A stretch of 33,061 nt of DNA, taken from assembly GCF_002154605.1 (NCBI RefSeq), contig NZ_MUNE01000392.1, positions 1 through 33,061 of the forward strand, given 5' to 3'. The stretch comes from Streptomyces milbemycinicus. Lineage in GTDB: Bacteria > Actinomycetota > Actinomycetes > Streptomycetales > Streptomycetaceae. Shown here in pieces: positions 7,697 to 15,047 of this stretch. The stretch's first letter is position 1. Each line of letters opens with the position of its first letter. A program made the position numbers and the translations under genes. The notes below the pieces were generated by a model that was not told where the DNA came from, did no database searches, and was given only the letters and a program-made list of their open reading frames with translations.

Positions 7697-8434
7697 TCAG
7701 AAGCCCGAGCGCTCCCGCCACAGTTCGGCCAGCGATGTGTCGCCCGTGGCCCGCAGCCGCGCCATCGGCAGGCGGTTCCACAGCGTCAGATACAGCTCCT
7801 CCGCCGAACCGGACAGCTCGCAGTCGGCGTCTCCTGCGTCGCCGGCCTCGGCGCGCGGAGGGGCGTCGGACAGCCGCACCGTCCAGACGACCTCGGCGTC
7901 CGTGGCCCGCAGCCGCAGGGTGCGCGGTGTCTCCGTCCGCACCTTGCTCCGCTCGGTGGCGTGGAACCCGGTCAGCAGCTCGCCGAGGCCGTCGGCCGCG
8001 AAGGCCGGGGCGACGGGGGAGAGGTCCTTGCCGAGCGCCGACTCCGCGTCGACCCGGTGGATCGCCGTCTCGTGCGCCTGCCGCCGCGCCCAGAACGCGA
8101 GCGGTGAGTGGGAGGTGGGCAGGATGGTGAAGTACCGCCCCTCCGGGTCGGCCTCGTTCAGCGCCTTGACCAGCGCGCCGTGGCCGTCGCGGAACCAGGG
8201 CGTCAGATCTGTGTCCTCGGGCTCCTGGCCGGGCTGGGGCCGCACCATTTCGGTCAGCCCCTCGGTGAGGATACGGGTCACCCAGCGGTGCACCATCCCG
8301 ACGTGTGCCAGCAGGTCCCGTACCCGCCAATCGGGGCACGTGGGTACCTGCGCGTCCGGCCCGGCCTGCTGCGCGGCGTCGGCCAGCAGCCGACCCTCCC
8401 GGTCCAGAGCATCGATCAACTCGGCAATGTCCAT
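7697..8434 (-). CDS. maleylpyruvate isomerase family mycothiol-dependent enzyme
   Basis: 245 residues, of the DinB/MDMPI fold. The N-terminal helical domain has CPDWRVRDLLAHVG with H44, and the metal-binding set is completed by E122 and H126 in HETAIHRVD (the E-x3-H signature of the family). The C-terminal part is the alpha/beta domain with a WNRL motif. Family members use the actinobacterial thiol mycothiol as cofactor or substrate, for isomerisation or for thiol transfer in detoxification; the substrate here is unknown. The ATG at 8434 lacks a Shine-Dalgarno sequence. An AGAATT-type -10 lies about 6 nt upstream, so the message may be leaderless. A longer start at 8464 exists but adds residues outside the family fold. 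Confidence 0.85.
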   Translation of the reverse strand: MDIAELIDALDREGRLLADAAQQAGPDAQVPTCPDWRVRDLLAHVGMVHRWVTRILTEGLTEMVRPQPGQEPEDTDLTPWFRDGHGALVKALNEADPEGRYFTILPTSHSPLAFWARRQAHETAIHRVDAESALGKDLSPVAPAFAADGLGELLTGFHATERSKVRTETPRTLRLRATDAEVVWTVRLSDAPPRAEAGDAGDADCELSGSAEELYLTLWNRLPMARLRATGDTSLAELWRERSGF

Positions 8435-8490
8435 GGCGAAATTCTGCCAGTTTTGATCGAACATCCCGTGCCCGGGCAGTGGAGACGGGC

Positions 8491-9759
8491 TCACGCCGAC
8501 TTGTCGGCGGGCTGACCTGCCCCGCGCGCGCCGTACGCCACGGCCGCCGCCACCGCCGCCAGCAGGGCGACCGTGGTCAGGGCGGTCGGCAGGGAGAACC
8601 CGCCGGCAAGGAAGCCGATGGCCGGCGGGCCGACCAGCATCCCGCCGTAGCCGAAGGTGGAGGCCGCGGCGACCCCGCTCGGCCCGGTCAGGGCGCCCGC
8701 CCGGGCGATGGCGACGGGGAAGAGGTTGGCGAGGCCGAGACCGGTGACGGCGAAGCCGAGGAGCGCGAGCCAGACGGTGGGGGCGAGCGAGCCGAGCAGC
8801 ATGCCGGCCGCGGCCGTGGTGCCGCCCGCGACCAGTGTGCGGGTCTGGCCGAGCCGTTCGAGGAGCGCGGTGCCGCTCAGCCTGCCGACGGCCATCATCA
8901 GGGCGAAGACCGAGTAGCCCGCTGCGGCGACACCCGGGGACGCGTCCAGGTCCTGGTCCAGATGGAGCGCGGCCCAGTCGGCCATCGCCCCCTCGCCGTA
9001 CGCCGTGCACAGCGCGATCAGCCCGAAGACGGCGACGAGCCGACGCGCCGCGCTCCGGGAATCGGCTCCAGGCGCCCGCCCGTCCGGTGCCGCGCCTTCC
9101 ACGCCTTCCGCGCCTTCCTCAAGCGGCGCCGGTACGGGTACGGGGACCGGGAGGCGGATCAGGGCCCGGCCCGCGACCGCCGCGAGCAGCAGCCCGGACG
9201 CGGCGAGGAGCGACAGATGGGCGGTGGGGCTGAGCTGCCCCGCTATCAGTCCGCCCAGGGCCGCCCCGGCCATCCCGCCCAGACTGAACGCGGCGTGGAA
9301 GCTGGGCATGACGGGGCGGCGCAGCGCGGCGATGAGATCGACGGCCGCGCTGTTCATGGCGACGTTGAGCCCGCCGAACCCGGCCCCGAAGACCAGCAGG
9401 ACCAGCCCGAGGGCGAGCGCGGAGCCGGTCAGCGGCGGCAGCGCGACGCTGAGCGAGAACAGGACGGCCAAGGCCACCGTCGTGGGGTGGCTGCCGAAGC
9501 GGCGGCAGAGCCGGCCGGTGACCATCATGGTGGCGACCGCGCCCGCGGACACGCCCAGCAGGGCGAGCCCGAGGGCGCCTTCCGACGCGCCCGTCCGGTC
9601 CTTGATCGCGGGAATCCGGACCACCCAACCGGCGAATACGAATCCGTCGAGGGCGAAGAACGCGGTGATGGCGGTGCGCAGTTGAGCGAGCGATCGGTCG
9701 GCCGTGGCGGGGCGCCGCCTCCCCGGAATGACCGTCCATGTTTTGTTTCGTGTCGGCAC
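8491..9759 (-). CDS. MFS transporter, 12-helix drug/sugar exporter type
   Basis: About 422 residues from the GTG at 9759; a TTG at 9795 would add 12 residues. The GTG is preferred because TATTCT (9766-9771) lies 6 nt upstream as a leaderless -10. The protein shows about twelve hydrophobic segments in two blocks of six, with a charged central loop (residues about 205-245). Motifs include GRLCRRFG in the loop 2-3 position and the pore segment FGAGFGGLNVAMNSAAV. It resembles the YbjJ-like branch of the major facilitator superfamily. The neighbouring divergent ROK repressor is 17 bp away and probably controls it, which hints at a sugar or sugar-like substrate or efflux role. The substrate is not deducible. 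Confidence 0.87.
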   Translation of the reverse strand: MPTRNKTWTVIPGRRRPATADRSLAQLRTAITAFFALDGFVFAGWVVRIPAIKDRTGASEGALGLALLGVSAGAVATMMVTGRLCRRFGSHPTTVALAVLFSLSVALPPLTGSALALGLVLLVFGAGFGGLNVAMNSAAVDLIAALRRPVMPSFHAAFSLGGMAGAALGGLIAGQLSPTAHLSLLAASGLLLAAVAGRALIRLPVPVPVPAPLEEGAEGVEGAAPDGRAPGADSRSAARRLVAVFGLIALCTAYGEGAMADWAALHLDQDLDASPGVAAAGYSVFALMMAVGRLSGTALLERLGQTRTLVAGGTTAAAGMLLGSLAPTVWLALLGFAVTGLGLANLFPVAIARAGALTGPSGVAAASTFGYGGMLVGPPAIGFLAGGFSLPTALTTVALLAAVAAAVAYGARGAGQPADKSA

Positions 9760-9795
9760 AAAGTGAGAATAGGGGCGTGACCCAGACACGGACAA
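9743..9795. promoter_or_regulatory. overlapping divergent promoters of the MFS and ROK genes
   Basis: Forward: TTGTTT (9743-9748), 16-nt spacer, GAGAAT (9765-9770), then 6 nt to the GTG at 9777. Reverse: TTGTCC (9790-9795 read on the minus strand), 18-nt spacer, TATTCT (9766-9771), then 6 nt to the GTG at 9759. The two -10 boxes share five base pairs and each promoter extends into the other gene. Neither start has a Shine-Dalgarno sequence. Confidence 0.5.
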
Positions 9796-11003
9796 GGCTC
9801 GAGCGGGGCCGAAGCGCTCTCGGCCCGGCGCTGGAGCTCGTACACACCGGCCGGGCGCCCACGCGGGCGGTGCTCACGACCGAACTCGGCGTGACCAGAG
9901 CGACCGCGGGCGCCGTCGCCGCCGAACTCGAAGCGCTCGGCCTGATCAAGGTCGACTCCCGCCCGCTGGGGGCCGCCGGGGCGCAGGGCCGCCCCTCGCA
10001 CCGCCTCTCGATCGCTCCCCACGGCCCGGTGGCCCTCGCCGCCCAGGTGCACGCCGACGGCTTCCGCGCGGCTCTGGTCGGGCTCGGCGGCCGGATCGTG
10101 GCCACCGACCCCGGCTGTATGACCGTGCCCGCCGATCCGGCGCATGTCATCGACGCGGTCGTCGAGGCCGGGGCCCGGCTGCTGCGCGAGAGCGGCCGCC
10201 GCTGCGTGGGCGCCGGGCTCGCGGTCCCGTCCGCGGTGGCCGAACCGGAGGGCACCGCGCTCAACCCGCTGCATATCGCCTGGCCCGCGGGCGCGCCCGT
10301 ACGCGAGCTGTTCACCCGGAGCCTCGCCGCGGCGGGCGTCCGCGGCCCGTCCGGGGCGCCCCTGGCCGGTCTCGCCGGCAACGACGTCAACCTCGCGGCC
10401 CTGGCCGAGCACCGCCATGGCGCGGGCGGCGGCGCCCAGCACCTGCTCTGCGTCGCCACCGGCCACCGCGGCGTCGGCGGGGCGCTGGTCCTCGACGGGC
10501 GGCTGCACACCGGCAGCGCGGGCCTGGCCCTCGAGGTCGGCCATCTGACCGTCAACCCGGAGGGACCGCCCTGCCACTGCGGCAGCCGCGGCTGTCTGGA
10601 CATCGAGGCCGACCCGCTGGCCTTCCTCGTCGCCGCCGGACGCGACCCGGGCCCCGAGGTGTCGCTCCTCCAGCAGGCGCGCGACCTGCTCCGCGAGGAG
10701 TACGCCGACCCGTCAGTGCGGGCCGCCGCTGACCTCCTCATCGACCGGCTCGGCCTCGGCCTTGCCGGGCTCGTCAACATCCTCAACCCCGACCGCATCA
10801 TCCTCGGCGGGCTGCACCGCGAGCTCCTGGAGGCCGACCCCGAGCGGCTGCGGACGGTCGTGGCCGAGCGCAGCCTGTGGGGGCGCAGCGGGGGCGTACC
10901 CGTCCTGCCGTGCACCCTGGACCACAACAGTCTTGTCGGCGCGGCGGAGTTGGCGTGGCAGGCGGTGCTCGACGACCCGCTGGAGGCGCTTGGCGTGGCG
11001 TGA
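9777..11003 (+). CDS. ROK family transcriptional regulator
   Basis: 408 residues. An N-terminal winged helix-turn-helix (about 20-65, with TRAVLTTELGVTRATAGAVA) precedes a ROK/sugar-kinase-like fold. The ROK zinc motif is intact: EVGHLTVNPEG then C266-H267-C268-G-x2-G-C273. A glycine-rich GVGGALVLDGRLHTGSAG loop matches the phosphate/ligand-binding region. ROK repressors bind sugars or sugar phosphates and usually control a nearby transporter, here the divergent MFS gene. The GTG at 9777 is chosen because a -10-like GAGAAT lies 6 nt upstream; an ATG at 9738 would overlap the other gene. Confidence 0.9.
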   Translation: MTQTRTRLERGRSALGPALELVHTGRAPTRAVLTTELGVTRATAGAVAAELEALGLIKVDSRPLGAAGAQGRPSHRLSIAPHGPVALAAQVHADGFRAALVGLGGRIVATDPGCMTVPADPAHVIDAVVEAGARLLRESGRRCVGAGLAVPSAVAEPEGTALNPLHIAWPAGAPVRELFTRSLAAAGVRGPSGAPLAGLAGNDVNLAALAEHRHGAGGGAQHLLCVATGHRGVGGALVLDGRLHTGSAGLALEVGHLTVNPEGPPCHCGSRGCLDIEADPLAFLVAAGRDPGPEVSLLQQARDLLREEYADPSVRAAADLLIDRLGLGLAGLVNILNPDRIILGGLHRELLEADPERLRTVVAERSLWGRSGGVPVLPCTLDHNSLVGAAELAWQAVLDDPLEALGVA

Positions 11004-11006
11004 CCC

Positions 11007-11029
11007 GGGGCGGTGCGATACGGCCGCCC
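11007..11029. terminator. bidirectional hairpin between convergent genes
   Basis: GGGGCGG (11007-11013) pairs with CCGCCCC (11023-11029) over a 9-nt loop, 4 nt after the ROK stop. It also lies downstream of the convergent phosphotriesterase-like gene ending at 11094. Confidence 0.6.
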
Positions 11030-11070
11030 CCCCCGGGCCCGCCCCAGCCCAAGTGCCGGGTCCGTACAGT

Positions 11071-11094
11071 CAGCCCGTACGTCAGCCCGTACGT
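11071..11094 (-). repeat. 12-bp tandem duplication recreating the stop codon
   Basis: CAGCCCGTACGT occurs at 11071-11082 and 11083-11094, with a partial third copy running into the gene end. On the coding strand the stop TGA (11094-11096) is followed in frame by TGA at 11082-11084 and again at 11070-11072. Confidence 0.85.
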
Positions 11095-12080
11095 CAGTCC
11101 GCGCGCCAGACCGTGGCCAGGGCGCGGGCCGGGTTGGCGGTGAGGATCCGGTGCACCACGTCGGCGCCCACGGCGAGTTCAAGCCGTGGGCGCAGCCGGC
11201 GGAGCAGATACGGCATGCCCGGGCCGCCGTTCACCGACCGGGCCGCGGCCGTGGTCGTATCGCCGCCCAGCAGCAGCTGGTCGGCGTACCCGGCGTCCAC
11301 GAGCGCGGCCAGCGCGTCGGGCAGCCGCCAGTCCATGGCGTGGTTGGCGCGGGAGGGCCCGTCGAAGGCGAGGAACGCCCCGGCCCGGGCGGCCTGTTGG
11401 TGCACGACCGAGTCGGGCGAGCGGTTGAGGTGGCCGAGGATCACGTGCTGCGGCGCCACTCCGTGCTCGTCGCACAGTAGGTCCAGGACGTCCAGGGCGG
11501 CCGTCCCCAGCTCCAGGTGGACGGCGATGGGCGCGCCGGTGCGGTGGTGGGCGTGGGCGGCCGCGGCCATCGTGCGGCGGGCGTGGGCGTCGAGGCCGTG
11601 GAAGCCGCCCGCGACCTTGATCAGCCCGGCGCGCGGCCCCGTGCCGCCGATGCCGCGCGTCAGCTCGTCGACGAAGAGCTCGGCGAGCCCGTCGAGCACC
11701 GCTTCGACGGCGCCCGGCGCGTAGTGGTGGGCCTGGTGCAGCCCCGTCGCGGCCACGAGATGGACGCCGGTGGCCCGGGAGAGCCCGACCAGCTCGCCGG
11801 CCGTCCGCCCGAGGCCGTAGGGCGTCCACTGCACCACCGTGCGCCCGCCGAGCCCGTGGAAGGCCCGCAGCTCCGCGTCCGCCGCGGCCACGTCGGCCAG
11901 CTCCTGCCCGGGCAGCAGCGCGCTGCGGAAGAACAGGTGGTCGTGCGCGTCGCAGACGCCCAGCGCATCGCCGGGGACATCGCCGAGCACGGTCCGGACG
12001 GCAGCCCGTACGGCAGTCTGCGCGACGGTCTGCCCCGTGGTCTCTCCCATGGCCTGTCGGGCCTGTCCGGCCGCGCTCAC
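11094..12080 (-). CDS. phosphotriesterase-like amidohydrolase
   Basis: 328 residues from the GTG at 12080, which overlaps the stop of the upstream gene as GTGA; an ATG at 12050 would give 318 residues. The TIM-barrel metal ligands of the phosphotriesterase family are present: H46 and H48 in DAHDHL, carbamylated-lysine candidate K155 in GLIKVAGG, H188 in VHLELG, H217 in LGHLNR and D274 in LLGGDTTT. Members hydrolyse lactones, phosphoesters or related bonds; true substrates are often unknown. It is coupled to a DUF4865 gene and downstream of a TetR regulator, suggesting an inducible detoxification or catabolic operon. It is probably cytoplasmic. Confidence 0.88.
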   Translation of the reverse strand: MSAAGQARQAMGETTGQTVAQTAVRAAVRTVLGDVPGDALGVCDAHDHLFFRSALLPGQELADVAAADAELRAFHGLGGRTVVQWTPYGLGRTAGELVGLSRATGVHLVAATGLHQAHHYAPGAVEAVLDGLAELFVDELTRGIGGTGPRAGLIKVAGGFHGLDAHARRTMAAAAHAHHRTGAPIAVHLELGTAALDVLDLLCDEHGVAPQHVILGHLNRSPDSVVHQQAARAGAFLAFDGPSRANHAMDWRLPDALAALVDAGYADQLLLGGDTTTAAARSVNGGPGMPYLLRRLRPRLELAVGADVVHRILTANPARALATVWRAD

Positions 12081-12679
12081 CACTGGCGCCCGCGGGGGAG
12101 CCGGGCCAGGTCGGGCGCGGAGAGGTGGAGCACCTGGTAGCGGTCGCCGGGGGCGCCGGGCGGGGCGGTGTCTTCCCAGAGGGTGAAGTGCAGCAGCTCC
12201 CAGCCGCGCGGGTCGATGCCGAGGGCCGTCGAGTGCACCCCGTCCGTACGGGCCAGCCGCCGCAGCTCCTCCAGCGCGTCCTCGACCGCGCCCGCCGGAC
12301 CGCTGCCCGAAGGGTCGGCGTCCGCCGGGACGGCCACGGCGTGGCGGGTGGCGGTGCGCGGTACGGAGGCCAGGGCCGGGCCGTGCTCGAAGGCGAGCCC
12401 CTGCCAGTTCTCGACCGTGGGGCGGCCGAAGTCCCGGACGATGCCCTGGAATCCGGGTCCCCACAGAAAGCGGTTCATGGCTTCTGGCTCGGCCCATAGG
12501 TAGAACGGCGCATATTGGTTGACCGGGGAGCCGTCGACCCCGCGCTCGCGGATGCCGTACGCCTTTAGCCCGAGCCCCGAAAAGCCGTCCAGGGCTGGGC
12601 CCTTCGACTCCACTCGGCGCCGGATGATCTTCATGTCGTAGTCGGCGGGCAGGGTGATCCGGTACTGCATGGCGTGCAA
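12077..12679 (-). CDS. DUF4865 family protein
   Basis: 200 residues from a TTG at 12679 preceded by AGGAG with a 6-nt gap; an ATG at 12670 would give 197 residues. The start MHAMQYRITLPADYDM and the RGVDGSPVNQYAPFYLW segment are typical of DUF4865 proteins, which resemble small dimeric alpha/beta-barrel monooxygenase-like proteins with antibiotic-biosynthesis-type ligand pockets. No catalytic residues can be named. It lies between the TetR gene and the phosphotriesterase-like gene, and its stop overlaps the latter's start by 4 nt. This context suggests shared induction and a role in handling the same compound. Confidence 0.8.
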   Translation of the reverse strand: MHAMQYRITLPADYDMKIIRRRVESKGPALDGFSGLGLKAYGIRERGVDGSPVNQYAPFYLWAEPEAMNRFLWGPGFQGIVRDFGRPTVENWQGLAFEHGPALASVPRTATRHAVAVPADADPSGSGPAGAVEDALEELRRLARTDGVHSTALGIDPRGWELLHFTLWEDTAPPGAPGDRYQVLHLSAPDLARLPRGRQW

Positions 12680-12761
12680 GGAGAACTCCTGTCGGGTCAG
12701 ACCGGGGAAGCGCGTGGCGCCTTGATGAGCCGGCGCCGTGCGAGGCGGAACGGCGAGGGCG

Positions 12762-13340
12762 TTACGGAGCGGGCCGGCGAGGTGCGCGGGTGGCGAGCAG
12801 ATCCAGCAGGCCCTGTACGGCGGCGTCGAAGGGCGCCGTCGACCCCGCGGCGCGGGCCACCACATAGCCGCCCTGAATGGTCGCCACGACCGAGGCGGCG
12901 GTCCGCTCGGGGTCAAGACCCGCGTCGAACTCCCCGCGCTCCACGCCCTCGGAGACGATCTGGGCCAGCCTGGCGCGCAGCCAGTCGAGCGTTTCCGTCA
13001 CCGGCTCGCGCAGCGCGGGGTCGGCGATGATGTCCGGATCCATCGTCAGCCGGCCGATCGGGCAGCCGCGCAGCACCTCACGCTCCCGCAGCAGATAGGC
13101 GCGGATGCGGTCGTACGCGGTCCCGGGGGCGGAGAAGCACGCCTCGGCCGTGGCGCGCATCTGCTCCGCGGTGCGGCGGATGGCGGCGAGCGCGAGGTCG
13201 GGCTTGCCGCTGAAGTGGTGGTACATGCTGCCCTGGCCCGCGCCGGCGCGCTGCTGGATGGCCTTGGGGCTGGTGCCCACGTAGCCGCGCTCCCACAGCA
13301 GGTCCTGGGTGCTCTCGATCAACCGGTCCGCAGTGCTCAT
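12762..13340 (-). CDS. TetR family transcriptional regulator
   Basis: 192 residues from the ATG at 13340. The N-terminal helix-turn-helix (about residues 8-50) has LLWERGYVGTSPKAIQQRAG followed by the GSMYHHFSGK turn typical of TetR proteins. The rest is an all-helical ligand domain with PIGRLTMD as in the LmrA/YxaF-like branch, whose members respond to aromatic or drug-like molecules. The gene heads an operon with DUF4865 (82-bp gap) and the phosphotriesterase-like gene. The operator just upstream of its start suggests repression of itself and the whole operon until the ligand arrives. Confidence 0.92.
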   Translation of the reverse strand: MSTADRLIESTQDLLWERGYVGTSPKAIQQRAGAGQGSMYHHFSGKPDLALAAIRRTAEQMRATAEACFSAPGTAYDRIRAYLLREREVLRGCPIGRLTMDPDIIADPALREPVTETLDWLRARLAQIVSEGVERGEFDAGLDPERTAASVVATIQGGYVVARAAGSTAPFDAAVQGLLDLLATRAPRRPAP

Positions 13341-13348
13341 GGAGCCAC

Positions 13349-13368
13349 TGTACATACTAGTAAGTACA
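13349..13368. promoter_or_regulatory. TetR-type operator
   Basis: TGTACATACTAGTAAGTACA is a 20-bp palindrome broken only at one symmetric pair (positions 6 and 15). It lies 9-28 bp upstream of the tetR start and overlaps the AT-richest, promoter-like stretch (TAGTAT on the minus strand). The TACTAGTA core is common in operators of TetR drug-response repressors. Confidence 0.75.
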
Positions 13369-13382
13369 GATGGGGTGTGGCG

Positions 13383-13409
13383 CCGGGTCCGACACGGCGT
13401 CGGACCCGG
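13383..13409 (-). terminator. hairpin terminator of the anti-sigma ATPase gene
   Basis: CCGGGTCCGAC (13383-13393) pairs perfectly with GTCGGACCCGG (13399-13409) over a 5-nt loop, ACGGC. It starts 10 nt after the stop at 13419 and sits 15 bp before the TetR operator. Confidence 0.8.
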
Positions 13410-13418
13410 GGTGCGGGG

Positions 13419-13964
13419 TCAGTGGTGCACGGCGGACCGGGCGGCCGGCGCCCGCTCCCGGACCACCCCGGCCGGCGGCGCGGGACGGGTGAGGTCGGCG
13501 CGGTCGGGCGGGGCGGTGCGGCCCGCGCCATGGGTCGCGAAGGGGGACTTGGCGGGGGCGGCGGCCTGCGGTACGGCCAGGGTGAACCACACGACCTTCC
13601 CGCTGCCGTCGTCCCGGGCGTGCATGCCCCAGCTCTGGCTGACCGCCGCGACCAGGGCGAGCCCGCGGCCATGGGTGGCCAGCAGATCGCATTCGCGGAC
13701 GCGCGGCAGTCGCGGATCCTGATCGCGGACCGAGACCGTCAGGCGGTCCATCATGAGGACGATCTCCACCGTGCACTGCTTGTCGGGCTCGGCGTGCCGG
13801 TGGACGTTGGTGAGCAGTTCGGTGACGGCGAGCGCGGCGGGATCGATGAGCGGATCCAGATGCCAGTAACGCAACTGCGCGGACACGATTCTGCGGACCT
13901 GTCCGATCCGCGACGGCAGGGCCTGCAGCTCCACCGTGCAATGCCTGCTTGGACGACTGATCAC
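13419..13964 (-). CDS. ATP-binding protein, RsbW-like (HATPase_c_2)
   Basis: 181 residues from a GTG at 13964, which has AGGGAG 8 nt upstream; an ATG at 13994 is open but has a poorer site. The fold is a GHKL ATPase: N-box ALAVTELLTNVHRHAEPD, a D-rich strand VSVRDQDPRLP replacing the usual DxGxG, and the G-box HGRGLALVAAVSQSWG. It ends in a Pro/Ala-rich tail of about 40 residues. Such single-domain proteins are abundant in Streptomyces. Some act as anti-sigma kinases that hold sigma-B-like factors and phosphorylate STAS antagonists; most are unstudied. No sigma factor or STAS gene is adjacent. Confidence 0.82.
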   Translation of the reverse strand: MISRPSRHCTVELQALPSRIGQVRRIVSAQLRYWHLDPLIDPAALAVTELLTNVHRHAEPDKQCTVEIVLMMDRLTVSVRDQDPRLPRVRECDLLATHGRGLALVAAVSQSWGMHARDDGSGKVVWFTLAVPQAAAPAKSPFATHGAGRTAPPDRADLTRPAPPAGVVRERAPAARSAVHH

Positions 13965-14148
13965 GGCTGCGACTCCCTGAAGAAGTTGGGGCATAGCCTG
14001 ATGCAGATGCGGGCGTCGAACACGTTCAGCAGTGGTGGCTGCTGGGCGCGACCGGGAAGGGGCCGGTTCTCAGCGTCACCGCCCGTTGACCCTCAGTGAT
14101 AACTGATGTGCGTCCAGGGTCAACCCCGCTGCCCGCATGCGCAACTCA

Positions 14149-14181
14149 GGGGGCACCTCCCGGTAGTGGCCGGGGGAGGTG
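14149..14181. terminator. copy of the dispersed palindromic repeat at a gene end
   Basis: CACCTCCC (14154-14161) pairs with GGGAGGTG (14174-14181); the inner GG and CC extend the stem. The right arm touches the stop codon at 14182-14184. The sequence resembles the repeat at 6229-6256, including GGGGGCACCTCCC. It probably terminates the gene that ends at 14182. Confidence 0.6.
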
Positions 14182-14511
14182 TCAGCCCTTGGGTGAATGG
14201 CCTCGCGCGCTGCGGATCGCGTCGAGGAGGCGATTGGCGGCGCCTGGCGCGGCGGCCTTCGCCGCGGCGTCCCGCTGGCCCAGAGTGAGGCGATAGCGGG
14301 TGCCGTTGACCGTTGCGAGGGCCTGGTCGCCGTCCGTGAACCACGGCTTGCTCGCATGGACCGACTGCACGGGGGCGCTGTCGATTTCCCGGCCGTAACT
14401 GGTCAGCAACTGCAGCCTGCCGTCCTTGATCAGGACCTGTCCGGCATGCGTGACCGAGCGCAGAAACCGCTCGATCCGCACCCCGCGGGCGTTGAACTCG
14501 GTATCGGCCAC
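14182..14511 (-). CDS. small protein of unknown function
   Basis: 109 residues from a GTG at 14511 with GGGGAGG 8 nt upstream; an ATG at 14544 (120 residues) also has a usable site. The order of codons is strongly GC3-biased, supporting a real gene. No signal peptide or membrane helix is seen. The central part alternates short strands (VLIKDGRLQLLTSYG, then SKPWFTDGDQALATVNG), which could form a small beta-barrel or PH-like fold, ending in a Lys/Ala helix and a basic tail. I do not recognise the family. It is monocistronic, with a hairpin abutting its stop. Confidence 0.65.
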   Translation of the reverse strand: MADTEFNARGVRIERFLRSVTHAGQVLIKDGRLQLLTSYGREIDSAPVQSVHASKPWFTDGDQALATVNGTRYRLTLGQRDAAAKAAAPGAANRLLDAIRSARGHSPKG

Positions 14512-15025
14512 GGTGACCGCCTCCCCGCTCTGTCTCGCCGGCATGCGCGCCGCTCTCCCATGTCTTCCATATTTTCCCTGCTGCGCAGTGTGCCCGGGAC
14601 AGGCACGGGATGCCAGGGCGCACTGGTGCCCACTTATGATCCGAAAAGGTCCAAGTTCACCACTGGATCGCCACAAGAGGCAAGGGGCGGCGCGTGGAGA
14701 GCGCGGTGAGCGCCGCCGATGAGACCGTCGGCACCGCGCCCTGGAGTGGGCCATGCGACGCCCTGGAGTGCGCCATGGGGTGCGAGGCGGGCGGCTCCAC
14801 GGGCATCAGGTCGTGGGGCGCGTTGAAGGCCGTCGCGGAGCGGGGCGCCGGGGGGTCACTGGGGGCGCACGGGGAGCGCGGTCGCGCTCCTGTGCGACCC
14901 TGGCGACTGGTGTCCCGAAAAGTGCTCCTCGCGCTGTCTCGACAAGCGCGACCCGGTACGACTCAGGGCGACCCGGTGCGACTCAGGAAGACTCCGCCGA
15001 CCTGCGCCCGTGCTCAGTCGGCGGC
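14512..15025. other. long intergenic region with direct repeats
   Basis: Beyond the alternative start at 14544 this 514-bp gap has no convincing gene. A plus-strand frame from a GTG at 14694 has good codon bias for about 60 codons, then loses it and runs antisense through the SRPBCC gene, so it is not called. A 20-bp tandem pair, GCGACCCGGTACGACTCAGG (14948-14967) and its one-mismatch copy (14968-14987), lies near the SRPBCC gene end. AT-rich patches around 14635-14665 could hold promoters. Confidence 0.4.
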
Positions 15026-15047
15026 TCAGTCGGCGGCTCGGTCGGCC
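15012..15047 (-). repeat. 12-bp tandem repeat over the SRPBCC stop codon
   Basis: GCTCAGTCGGCG is found at 15012-15023 and 15024-15035, with a diverged copy GCTCGGTCGGCC at 15036-15047. On the coding strand the stop TGA (15026-15028) is followed in frame by a second TGA (15014-15016); the diverged copy encodes CGA at the same place. Confidence 0.85.

Noticed and set aside
9119..11182. Long minus-strand frame across the ROK gene and part of the MFS gene
   Set aside because: It is antisense to a clear ROK protein and out of frame with the MFS protein; its composition is Arg/Ser/Pro-rich without domains.
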